A stretch of DNA of 64,000 bases, from contig JH720306.1 in NCBI GenBank assembly GCA_000231825.2, forward strand, positions 291,784-355,783. Direction: 5' to 3'. Under the pieces are notes generated by a model. It ran no database searches, was not told the origin of the DNA, and worked only from the letters and a program-made list of their open reading frames with translations. This DNA comes from Tetrahymena elliotti 4EA. Lineage: Eukaryota > Ciliophora > Oligohymenophorea > Hymenostomatida > Tetrahymenidae. Shown piece by piece: positions 12,867 through 25,300 of the stretch; the stretch's first letter is position 1; the number at the start of each line of letters is the position of its first letter. The position numbers were made by a program, and so were the translations under genes.

Positions 12867-13428
12867 AATAAAAATTCTGTTTTATTTATATTATTTCCTA
12901 TTAAAAAAAATTTTTTAAATGAAATTCTTCAATTTAATTAAATGATTTTCTATTTTCTTTAATTGAAATTAGCATATTTTATTTCATCCTACATTTATTT
13001 ATAAATCAAGCTACTGACTATTAATGTATACCTAAAGATTAATTTATGTCTCGTAAGCTATCTACTATTTCCTGAGTTTAAAATTTATTACAATAATATA
13101 ATAACATTTGAAAGAAAGAAAAGAAATGTGAACAACTGTAGACCTTCATCAATTAAGAGCAAGAAATATTTTTACCCATTTTAAGAAATTATGGAACTTT
13201 TAAAATTTGCTTATAAGGTTGGTTGAAGGGGTAAAAATTTGAGAGGTGGACTGTAAACTAAGGTTTATCTAGTTTATTTTTAATTAATTAATTAATTTTT
13301 GATTTAAAGTAAATTTTGGTTGGATAATTATGAAACTTAAAATCAGCTTAAATAATACCTTTAATAAAGTAATTTAAATTTTTAAAATTAATAAAGATTT
13401 TTAAAAAATAAACTCTTAATAAGTTAAA
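12867..13428. other. AT-rich spacer
   Basis: About 560 bp with no supported feature. Confidence 0.5.
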
Positions 13429-14924
13429 ATGATATAATTAAAATAGTAAAAAATATTTAGATGCCCTTCAGAAGATCAAACTCATGTATTTAATAGTGCT
13501 AAAGAGTTTATTTATCACCTGACTGAATGTGTTATACTTAAAGAGTTCTCAGCTAAGCATGGTGAGATAATTTTATTTTATTCAGGAGAATTTAATCTTT
13601 TGTTAATAAATAAAGATGATATGTTGAAGTTTCTTGTGTGCCCAAAAAATTTTTATCACATTAAATTGGTAAAAGATAATAGTGAGTTTACTCAAAAATT
13701 CAATAGGAAATAAGATTTCTGCAGATGTTAAAGTTAGTTTTATGGAATTTATTCTAACTACTAAAGAATGATCTAATTCAAGTAAAGTGAAATGAAAGAT
13801 TATCTTAAATTTTATTTTATAATAGAAGAGAATAAATTAAATTAAGATTTACAGACTTAAATAGTTTATTAAGATTTAGAAGACCTTAGGATTTAACACC
13901 TTAAAAGCTAGCAACTCACAAATAGTATCCAAAATAATAAAATAATTCATTTTAAATATGATGATGAGTTATATTAAAATCTTGCATAGTTTCGTTTAGT
14001 CAAGGATCATTAAGGAATGAAATAATATATTTAAAAGCATTAAAAGATTGATCAGCAATTTCAAATTATTCCAAAGAATGAAATAAATCTAGTTTGTGAA
14101 GATCAAGCTTTTATTAGATAGTCTTTAAAACCAAGGATAATTATGGAGGTTGAACCAACTAATTTGAACTCATTTAGAGTTTAAACTTACTTTAACTAAA
14201 AGAATTTTGTTTCATGTGTAAGATACTAAAATGATATTCTACTAATGTTTAGCAGTAAAAAGCTACTAAATATGTCCAACTCTGATAGCTCATTCTTTAT
14301 TATGAGTCTTGAAAAATCAGAATATCAAAATATTGTAAATTTATGATTATTTTAAGTATATTAATTTAAATTATTTTAATTTAACAGAAAGAGAGAGAAA
14401 AATATAATTAATAAATTTAGTAATTAAAAGAAACTTACTAAATGAAATAGAAAACCTTATAAAGCCTTTATAAAACTAAACTTGATGTCTAAAAAATGTA
14501 TGATTTAACCAAATCTAATAATTAAGATTTACCCAAAAATACAAATTCTATTATGTGTGAAAATAAGAATTTGTTAAATAATCTCCAACAAAGTAATTTA
14601 CCATAGAAATTAAAATCACCTGATAAAAATTAAATACAAAAAAATTAAAATGAGAATAAATAGAACAATTATATAAGGGTTATTAAAAAAGTTAATAAAA
14701 ATGAAGAAAAAAAAGTTTGTTTAGCTAAAAAAATTATTGTTTGCCCAAAAAGAAATGATGAAAATTTCTAAAAATCTAGAGAAAAATGTATTTAAAAAAT
14801 ATTTTTATTGAAAGAAAAATTTGAATTCTATGAAAAAAGGATTGTTATTTATGAGAGACTAAAAAAATAAGAATCCATTTTAGAAGAAGAGATTAATGCA
14901 ATTGAACAAGATTAATCATTTTGA
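13429..14924 (+). CDS. Unknown protein with a possible N-terminal CHHC-type zinc finger
   Basis: Exons 13429-14334 and 14388-14924 (480 residues), with a 53-bp intron ending TTTAACAG. Near the start, Cys12-x6-His19-x10-His30-x3-Cys34 within RCPSEDQTHVF and FIYHLTEC resembles the CHHC finger of U11-48K and GTSF1-type RNA-associated proteins. A second finger, usual in GTSF1, is not clear. The middle is Gln-rich with alternating charged and aromatic segments. The last third is Lys/Asn/Gln-rich and ends in a predicted coiled coil (LKEKFEFYEKRIVIYERLKK and the following acidic helix). If the finger is real, an RNA-linked role is possible. The finger call rests on spacing alone; gene status is firm. 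Confidence 0.7.
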
Positions 14925-15937
14925 TCACTTTAAACCATTAAGCAATTCTACTCATAATATTGAATGAAAATAAATTGTATTTATGTATTATTTATGTTGA
15001 TAATTTTAATTTAGAGATAAATTTTATTTTAAATTTAAAAAACAAATTTTTAAATAATTTATTAATGTTAAATCTATTTTTCAAATCTATTTAACATAAA
15101 GAATACTTTTAATGGAAATGATGTCAATCATATTTTATGTTAGCAGTTAATTATCAGAAATTTATTATTTTTATTTTCTGTTTAATTCAAAATTTATTTT
15201 TGGTTAAGAAATGATTCTTACTTGAATTTAAACTACTAAGACATTTATGATCAATCATAAGTGGTTTGAGCTTTTTATTTTGGATAAATCATAAAGATTT
15301 TTACTATTAATAATTAAATGTAAGTATATTTTAGTTAAAAATGTTAATTCTTCATTTTTTAAATTTTATAACTTAATTTTCTATTATTTTCTGAAAAAAC
15401 ATGTTTGATATTATTGATGCTATATAGTTTTTTTAATAGTTAATTTAACTAAAAATAGACTTTTAATAAAAGTTTTAGACATTTTTACACTATTTGTAAG
15501 TTTTTTGTAATGTTTACAAAATTTTAAATTAATTGACATCAAAATAGCTAGAAATTAATATTTGCTTGTTCCTATCAAATTTAGTTTCATCAAAATACTG
15601 TTTGAAGAATTTAGTTTTAGGGAATCAAATGTTTTTATTTAGAATCAAAAACGATAAATGTGTTTATTTGAGTTATAATTTTGGATATCATAAAAAAATT
15701 CAATGATGGAGATTTTTGATGTATGAAAGTATTTTTGATAGGGATAGGTGGAAATAATAACTGCATTTTAATTAGTAATAGCTACATAGTATGGGAGTTA
15801 ATATAAACTTTCTTTTATCAAAATTATTGATTACATCAAAACCTATTAGAATTGTTTTTAAATAAATCTTTTTATTAATTTTTAACTTTTGAATTTCATA
15901 GGAAAGCTTCATATTAGTTAATTTTTAAATAAATAAC
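14925..15937. other. AT-rich spacer
   Basis: About 1 kb without a convincing gene on either strand. Confidence 0.5.
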
Positions 15938-16717
15938 ATGGAAAAAGCACTTATATAATTGAAAATTCATCCTCATAGGGTAGCAGAATAGATTTAAAAC
16001 TAAGATGAAGATAAAAATAAGGAAGCTTTTAAGCCTTGGACATGTTAAGGATATAAACTAAACCCTAGTTAATGTAAGAATAGTTCCACAATTGATTTTA
16101 AGATCACTAGTCCTCTAGTATCCAAGTATGTTTGTGAATAAAAATGCCCTAATTTTATGATTTGTGGTTCTTGTGCTTATGAGATGCAAGAAGTTGCCAT
16201 GCTACCAGAATAAATAGATCATCCTCTGCATACAAAACATACATTATTAAGAAATTATGTTCAAGAAGATTGGATTTGTGATGCAAAAGATTATCTAGGA
16301 TGTCTTAGTAATATGAATGCTTAAATAGAAAATATAGGTTTAGAAAGATATAATTGTAGCAAATGCGATTTTGATTTATGTTCAAAATGTGTCTTTTTCT
16401 ACTTAGAAAATCCTTCAATGACATACTTATTTCAAGTAAACTCAAACATTCACGAACATACAATGACCAGATGGTTTGATGATAATGGCTGGTGTTGTGA
16501 CGGTTCAAAAAAAAATAAAGGAGGTTGTCTAAGTGGAGTAACTGGGTTTGGATAAACAACAAATTTTAATCGTTGGAGATGCGTTAAATGTGATTTTGAT
16601 TTATGTGAAAAATGTCTATTAGCAACTCTTGTTGATGCTTGTCCTTCTTAAACTCCTCCATCAAAATAATAATATTAGAGTTTATTAGACTCTATTTAGA
16701 AAAATAACTCAAAATGA
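15938..16717 (+). CDS. Cysteine-rich zinc-binding protein with C1/ZZ-like repeats
   Basis: Single exon of 259 residues. Three related Cys/His blocks follow one another: WTCQGYKLNPSQC through KYVCEQKCPNFMICGSCAYE; DWICDAKDYLGC through RYNCSKCDFDLCSKC; and GWCCDGSKKNKGGC through RWRCVKCDFDLCEKC. Each ends in the pattern C-x2-CDFDLC-x2-C, with His pairs between blocks (HPLHTKH, HEHT). That arrangement is typical of DC1/ZZ-like zinc modules, so at least three structural zinc sites are likely. No catalytic domain or membrane segment is present. It is probably a protein-interaction module; partner and process are unknown. The extended minus-strand frame over 16305-16562 is only a shadow of the Cys-rich codons. 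Confidence 0.8.
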
Positions 16718-18094
16718 AAGTCTAAAAATTCGCTATGCTTATCTATTCAAAAAATTAATTAAAGCTATTACCAAAAAAATTTTTATTTGATTTGATTCTA
16801 ATAACTAGCAATTAAAAATTCATAAACAAACAAACAACTTGTCAAAGACAAAAATAAATAAATAGAATATGATTGACTAACTGACTTATTAAGTATGGCA
16901 AACAGATCAATAAACATAATTTATGAATGAATGAAACATAATATTATCAGATATCAAAACTAATTAATTAATTACTTCTCAACAAGTAAATCAATATATA
17001 ACTTAAAATATTTTTGTTACTAAAATTCTTATTATTTCTTTCAAGCTCTCTCTTCTTACTTACTATTCATTCTTTCCTAAAACTTTATATAGGTATTCCT
17101 TTATTAATTAATTAAAATTGCAAATCTGATTCATTTGATTATTTTATCATATAACTAACTATCTATCTTATTAGCATATAGAAAATTATAAAACATCTAT
17201 ATAACCTACTTCCCATTCTCAAAGTTAGCTAATTTTATCAGATTCAAAACAATTAATTATTTTTTTATAATTCATAATATTATTTTTGTTTAGACAAATC
17301 TTTTTATTTTTCTAAAGCTCCTCTGAATACTCATTCTTTCCTTAGATATCATATTCATTCCTTTTATTAAAATAGCTTATCTGATCTATTTGACTATTTT
17401 ATCATATTTCTAACTTCAACTAATAAAAAATTATGAAACATCTAATCTACTTCCTGTTCTCATAATGAGCTAATTTTATTAATAAATCATTTATGATTCA
17501 TGATATTAATTTATTTATTATTAGCTTGATTGAATTCAAAATGACATTTAATAATCTTTAGCTTCGTTAAAATCATAAAACATTTATTGATTCAACTTAT
17601 TATTCTTAAAATGCTAATTCTATCAAATTTTAAAAACAACAAAGAAGCAGATTTTAATAATTTTAATTTGGATATTTAAATTTTTTGAGAACATATAGTT
17701 AGTTAGGTTTATCCAATTTAAACAATTATTTTTAACTTAAAAATATAGTTGATCTTATTCTAACAATTTTCTTATTATTAATATCTAATTTGAGAGTTTA
17801 AGGATAAATTAGTTTGTTATTGATATTTAAAAAACAAAAAAAAAATTTGTTTTGTTGATAAGAAAATATTTTAATAAAAATGAAATGCTTTTCTGAAATT
17901 TTAAAATAATTCTCTTCAGAAAGTTAATTGAAAATTAAGAAGAAGCATTAAATTTCATTAATTAATATAAAAAAGATATTAAGAAATTTCTTAAATTTAT
18001 AAAACTAAAAATCTAAAATATTAGAAATTGTTGAAAAGACATACAATTTTACGAAACTAATTCAATTTTCGAAGCTCAAACCTGAAGTAAAAAA
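16718..18094. other. Spacer with diverged direct repeat
   Basis: No gene seen. It contains the diverged direct repeat listed at 17031-17510. Confidence 0.6.
17031..17510. repeat. Two (perhaps three) diverged direct repeats, about 255 bp apart
   Basis: Copy 1 covers about 17031-17289 and copy 2 about 17294-17510. Shared landmarks in the same order are TATTCATTCTTTCCTnA / TACTCATTCTTTCCTTA, TTGATTATTTTATCATAT / TTGACTATTTTATCATAT, AAAATTATnAAACATCTA, and CTACTTCCnnTTCTCA followed by TAGCTAATTTTAT. A weaker third trace (ACTTATTATTCTTAAAATGC) lies near 17596. Confidence 0.65.
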
Positions 18095-18481
18095 ATGAAC
18101 TTCCATTAATTTGTCTCATCTAATAAAAATCAAGAAGAAAACAAGAAAAATAATTTCGATCAAATTGACACATTTTTAGATTAAGGAGAAATTATATAAA
18201 TTACTTCTACATCCTTTTTGATTTACCTAACTTCTTTCACTATTCGATCTCTTTTTATTAAGAAATTTACTCCTGCTTTCTCTTTAAAAGCTTGGGATCT
18301 TATATTGCCACTCTGGTATTTGAAAGTTTAATCTAGCAAATATAAAAAGTCTTTACAAAAAGATGAACTTTAATCAAAAGTATAATAACTTATGGCTGGA
18401 TAGATAGAAGAATAGTAAAAGTAAGAATTTCTTCGTTCTTACAATATGCAATATTGGACTAATTCTTAATACTGGCATTGA
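18095..18481 (+). CDS. Small protein of unknown function, 128 residues
   Basis: Single open frame ATG-TGA with mixed, protein-like composition and TAA/TAG Gln codons. The N-terminus is polar (MNFHQFVSSNKNQEENKKNN). Residues about 45-80 are hydrophobic and aromatic, broken by a basic pair (SFLIYLTSFTIRSLF, then AWDLILPLWYLKV), which could be one or two weak membrane-associated helices. A Gln/Lys/Glu-rich helix follows, and the end is Trp/Tyr-rich (NMQYWTNSQYWH). No family recognised. It stands alone in a long spacer; Trp and Tyr content argue against translated spacer. Confidence 0.6.
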
Positions 18482-19389
18482 ATTAACCAATTAATAAATA
18501 TAATTTCACTAATCTTACTCCTCTATTTATGATAATACCTGTAATTTTTGTATTTTAAAATTTCATTTATTAGCTTGAAAAATACATAAATTATGTTTGG
18601 AATAAATTTATTTGAAAAAAATAAGTAAAATTAATGAGATATTTTCATTTTATTTAAAAAAATATTTTCTGTTAGGAGTCTCTTTTTATTTTTTAAATCA
18701 CATACTTTAGCTCAATTTAACCTACTATTTAAAAAAAAATATTTAAATTCAATTAATTCTTCAAATAAATATCTAAAATATTAAAGTAATTATTTTAGAA
18801 TAAAGTAAATTTTTGGCTAAATAATGAACAAAAAATGCAATTGATAAATCTTTGTATATTTAAACAAAGAAACTTATTAAGAGATAATATTTGATCTTTA
18901 TTGTTATTAAAATGATATTAATTTATAAAAATCTATAATAGTAAATACCCTAATAGTCTATAAGTGGTTTTTTATTTGCTAAAAAGCATACAAAAATAAA
19001 AATAGAATTTAATACATATAAATAAATAAATTATTGAAAAAATAAAATGCAAGGAATCTATGAATTAAAATTTATAAAATATTTTATAGAAATAAAGAAT
19101 AAGAGTGCGTTTGAAATAGATGTAAACCAAAGGTAAATGTTAGACATTATTTAGGAAATTTAATAAAAAGTAAGGATTAATTTAGAATTTAATTATAATA
19201 ACAATTAGATAATTTGTGGAAGAGAGATAGATAATTAATTAATTAGATAGTTAAATAACCTGAGATATTTTTGAATTTGGTGTTTTGCTGAAAATTTAAT
19301 ATAATATCTTATTTGAATAAAATATTGATTGATTGTAAGTGAATTTATTTGCATTCATTCTTATAACAGAAGACTAAAAGCATCAATAA
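18482..19389. other. AT-rich spacer
   Basis: About 900 bp without a supported gene; the 5' flank of the giant surface gene. Confidence 0.5.
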
Positions 19390-22300
19390 ATGTTTTCAGC
19401 CAGAATCGGCAGACTTATTTTACTTCAATAAATATTATTGTTATTTTAGTATATTAGCCATGCTTTATGTGATGGCTACATAACCACTAGAATACCCATA
19501 GTTGAATATGATATGCAAACTAAGGTGAAGTATTTTCAAATCGAATTCAACATGGATTAAAATATACCAGCAGGCAATTATATCAGATTACAATTTCCTT
19601 TAAGCCTACATTAAACAGCTTAAACAGCTGTATATGCATCTATAATTTAAACAGCTAATAATCTTCCAAATCCTATAACGCTAACTAAAATATAATCTAC
19701 AACTAGTTTAGGAAACAACGAATACACATTTTTAATTGCGAATGATTTATTTATGAATATTTTCTACTCAATTTATGTCTTTCCTGAATAAATTAATACA
19801 TTTGGATGGTAGAGTTAGGGAGTTCGTTTATTGGCTATTTCAGACAATTAAAACCCTATTGTATTTACTAAGAATGTCAATTGTGGAAGTTTCTTGATAA
19901 ATTCTCCAATAACTCCATTATACAATAATTAAAATTACTTTTAAGTTAACAAATTTGCTGATAGTGATAGTAATATAAGGAAAAATATAGATATTAGTAT
20001 ATCTAATTCTTTAGGCTTAACTCTTTCAAAAGCTTCATCTCCATTCACTGTTATGGGAACATCATATTGGTTATCTATTAACTTTACTTTAGATTAAGAT
20101 ATCCCTGGTTCTGCTTTCTTCAGATTTTCTATAAACTCTCCTGGAAATTTAGATTTCATTTTACTTAATTATTGTTAATTATTAGTGATTTCAACAAAAA
20201 CCCAAACTGCATCACCTGTTACTTCTTGCAAAGTTGATTAGACTGAAAATTATTTAGAAGCTTAGATAATCTAAGATGTTTACATAAAAGATACTTTCTA
20301 AATTTTAGTTCCTATTTAAAATGCTTATTACTCTTTCAATAATGATGTAACTTTAATACTGGGAAATAATTATACAAAATAACTAATATCGTATAGGATA
20401 AACAAGTAAGTGCTTAGTACTCAATCTATAGTTATAGATGTTGAGCATCTTAATCTATTTTTTGGAGTTGCATATAATGATGAAGAAAAAAATTTCCCTC
20501 TCGGTGTGTTTAGATCTGCAAGTAGTACCTCTATTCCTGTTTATAATTCTATAAGACTTACATTTCATTCAGGATAAAGCTTTTCATTACCTAACTAAAG
20601 GGTTCTAAGAGCAACATTAGATGTTACACCAGCCACTGAAATTCTAAGTTCAAGCATAAGTACTAATCTACCTGCTATCTAAGGAACAGATGTGTATTGT
20701 AAATACATAACTATTCAAGTGAATTCTCAAACTAAATCTCAAATAGTATGTGATAGTATTGGTGCAATAGAAGCCAATTAGCGTTATTACATATCTTTCA
20801 AAGCATTCTTTGATAGTAATGTAGAGTAAAAGTTATTCAGTGATTTCTGCTCTCTCAATATCTAAGAATACAACAATCCTTAAAGTTCGTTTGTTTAGAC
20901 TCCAGGCATTTATGTTAAATTATTTGTTAACGCTGATCTGAGAGATTTATCAGCTACAGGCTGGCATTCACAAGGTATGTACTTTACTTTTAAAAAATTA
21001 TTTGTTAATTTCATATTTTATAAAATAAAAAGCATTTGAATATACCTCTGTTGTTTCTGCACCTGAAAATAGTAGTTTAAATAATATTTACAATTATGCA
21101 TACTCAGCAACTACTGGCTCAGTTGGAATAACTCCAGACTAAAACGAATAAGCCATCTTGTTTTTATTGAATGTAATTTTTAAAAATTTAAAATTTATTA
21201 AATCATTCATTTTGAAAAGGTTCCTGAATAAAGTTATTGTGATCCAAACTTAGCCTAATGCTCTAATGCTTTTATCAGCTAGCTTTATTTTAGATAAACA
21301 ATTCTTTTTAATTACAATGTTATCTAATTTACCTCAGGCAAACAAAATCTTGGATTAGACTTTGCTGCTATGAATAGTTCTGGTCAACTTGATTAAGCAA
21401 GTTTTAGGTAATTTCTTTTTATTAGTTGAGATATTTGAAATTTTATTTTATAAAAAATAAACAAAGATGTTCAGCTAATAACTATTGTGCAAAGTATGAT
21501 GCAAATAGTGTTAAGAACAGCAAAACTTTAGTCTTAAAAGGTATTCAAAAACAAAATGTCTTTTCAAATAATAAATTTATTTAACTTAAAAATAGATTCA
21601 ACTTAAACTGATGAAGTTAGCTTAGGTTTAGCTTTCTTTGATTGTGGTGTTTTATAATCAGAGCTTGATCCTGGTACAAGCCCAAGTGCTGTGTCAAATT
21701 GTTTCAATTTTTAAGGAAAGGGAACTAGTGTTGGATCTAATGGTATAATGGCATTGAGAAATGTAAGATTTAATTCTTAATTCACTCACAATTCTTACTT
21801 AGCAGATGATAAAGTTCTAGATTTTGTAGTTACATTTATGAAAGGAATTATGACCAACTAACTCATTCCAACATCTTACAGCTTTATTTCTACTTACTTG
21901 ATTAATGCTTACACTATTGTAAGATAGACTTTAACAACTGTAAAGTTTGGTTATGCAAACTTTTATGTTGATTCTACTAATTAATACAATAACGGATTTA
22001 ACATTCCTGTATTATTCCGTCTAGGAGGATAATTTCCAGCTGCATAAGCTTCAGGAATAACCTAAGTGGCAATATTTTTAGATGAATCAATAGATTTAAC
22101 TAATTTTTATTGGAATAAAACTTCAAATAAAAATGTAACAAAGCCTTATTCTTATGGGTGTAGTGAAAAAGAATGTTTTGGATATTAAGTAACTAATGGA
22201 GGTAATTTAGATTCTTACTTCCTTCATACAATGGTGCTTGTAACTTTACAACCTACTACTGATATCACCTAACCATTTAATATTATAGTACCTCTTGCTA

Positions 22301-25300
22301 ATAATGCCAAATAATTATTGCCAATAAGAGTTGTTGTAGGTTTGATAAATAGTCTAGGAAAAATGCAAGCAGTTTATAGATTATATGGTCCTCCATCTTT
22401 AGGTGATACAACTGTTGCTAGTCAAATCACTGTTTTACAAGGTTTAGCTGCTTAAGCAACTCCATATGCTTTCCCATTTTAACCAGCTGGAAAAAAATTT
22501 TCATATTCTGCAGATGCAACAAATGTAAAATCTTCATAAACTGGATCAATTTAAATAAACTCTGCAACAGACACTTCCATCACTGTTTCTGGTAAATATC
22601 TTTTAAAACAAAAATCTTTTAAATAAAACAATTTTTAGGAAATAATAATGGTCTATGGGGAGCAGGTTTGACAATAGTAAGTAGAAATTAAGATATTTTT
22701 AGTAGCTCTAAAATGAGTATAAGCTTTTAAATATATCCAGGAACCTTTAAGCAGTGTTCATTGGCATCGTATTTCATTATTCTTCATTCAATGAAAGAAA
22801 TCTAAAAATATTTATAATTCTTATAAAAAGTTATAACCTTGTAAATCATCCTTCTGGGAATGGATAAAATGGAATTTATTTTGCTTTATTTTGCCCTCTT
22901 GATGATGCTGCACTTTCTCCAACTTTTTTTGCCTCAGGAGGTGCTAATATAATTAATATAAATACTCCTTTCACATATTTTTGGGGTTCTAATTTAAATT
23001 TGCAATATATCTTGTAATATGCTGCTTCAAATAACAATGGTCTGCTTGTTGCTTCTTATGTAGAAATTAACAGAGTTTAAGCTCCTATTTCCAACATGCA
23101 AAGATGCATTATTGATTCAACATCTCCTGTTATTTAACCAAACACTCAAGGATAGCAAATTATCACAGTGCCTATAAGTTTCAATTAGGACTATTCGTTC
23201 GATCCACTTTCTTTAACTAGTAATTTTTTTCTTCATCCATAATTCTCTAACTTATATTTATATTAAGATGTAAACAGTTTTATGATTGAAATAAACTTTA
23301 GTACACCTGTATCTGGTTTTGCATTAGATGGATCATATTGCTAGGTTTAAGGTTATTTGCAATTCTAAAATTATTTTTAGTGCACCCCAACTTGGACAAG
23401 TCAATAAATAGCAAGAGCAAAATTAGTGGCGTTATAAAATTTTGTTCTTTTGAAAGGTTAAACTTTCTCTCTTACATTTTAAGTGAATGATAATTAATCA
23501 ACAAACTTTGACCAAACAAGTGTTATTTACAATGTTAACGTTATGCTTCCAGACTCTAAATCAAACCTAAATGATAATTTCCCATCAATATATTCAGCAC
23601 CAGACGCAGTTAAAGTAATCACTGAATCTTGTGGAGGAGGTTCACTCTAATTAGGAAATACGCCTCTAGGTAAAATCTAACAGTTTAAAAAATGAGTTAA
23701 ACAAACATTTGTAATTAGGAAATTAGCTAGAAATAAAGGATTTGAAAACAAAGTTTTTAAACTAAAGGGGAAGAGGCTACTTGAAATTATAGTTTACCAT
23801 TCTCAGTTAAAGATTTAGAATCAATCAAGGAACCTATTTCTTACTAAATATAGGGTTCTTAATGGATTAAAACTTGAATGACAACCAGAGAATGGATATG
23901 TATTTCAATTATTAATTTGACAAAAATATTTTTTATTTGTCATTTTTTATCTTTAAGAAGAAGTTTTTAATTTATTTCTTAATTTAAATTTATTTTTAAA
24001 TAAAAAAAGACTTGATTGTTCAATTAACTAATTGGTGATTGGTGCTCCGAATGCTTAATTTTAAACAAGCTACTTATTTTCTTAAATTTCTTTTACTAAT
24101 TCAAATGAAATTTAAATCACTCTAAAAAGTGATTTGTTGAGTCCTTAGAATTATGCTTTTTAGCTTTACTGTGTAAATGTAAGAAAAAATCACAATTAAA
24201 TGGTATTAAATTATTTTTCTATAAAATAGATGAGAGTTCCAAGTAGTACTTATCAAAGTAATTAAATCACTATGCAAGTATTTGATAAAGATAATATTTA
24301 GCTATACAGTAGCACTAGTCCAATTTTATATAGTAGCATATAGTTCACATCTATAATATAAAATACATAGATTTAACTACTCTCTTGGACTGGCTATAGC
24401 TTAGGGTAGTTTACAAGTTATAAATTTTAAATCACAAATAAACTAGTTGGTTAAAACGTAGACTAATATAGTGCAATATATGCTAATTTCCCTGCTTCCT
24501 TCAATAGTTAATTATCAGATTCAATAAATTGTAAGCAAAATGGAATAATTGTAAAATGTTAACTGGACCAAACTCAGCCTAGATAACTTTTTATTTAATT
24601 AAGCTAAGGACCAATATTACCAAATGATTAATTTACTTTGGAAATTAATAATCTAGCTACTTCCTATATAGATCCTTCAGCTAGTGGAGTTTATATATGC
24701 TTGATTAAAGATTATCGTACTCAAATAAACTAAGTTGATTTTATCCTGTGTGATTTTTAGGGAATAGTACCTCTAGTATTAAAGACATAGGTTAATCCTT
24801 CTAGTGTGAAAAATATTAGTGTAACTAAAATTTATAGCAAAGAAGCTTCAAATATCAATTAGTTTTATTTTGGAAAAAATTAATTTTTTAGTTTTGACTT
24901 GAGTATCTCACAAGGTGCATTTAATTATATTTACTATTTATTAGTGGAGCTTCCCCCATAATTCTCAGAATATATCTTAGATTCAGATCCGATTTCATGT
25001 GAAATTAAAACAAGTTCAAGATAAGATAACTTATCTTATGGATGTAATTTCCTAAATCAAAGATATATTTAAATAGCCCTAGTCAAAGATCCCTAAAACT
25101 TTTTTGCAACAAGTCAATACACATTGAATCTGTACAACTTATACATTCCAGAATCTTTTTCAGGAATTTTGACTGATAGACTTTATTTTAATTTCATGAT
25201 TTATGATATTAATCTTCAAAATATAATTGCATACTCAACTTCATACTCAGCTTAGTCATTTAAATTCATCTCTGATACAACCTTACAATTACTTCAATGG

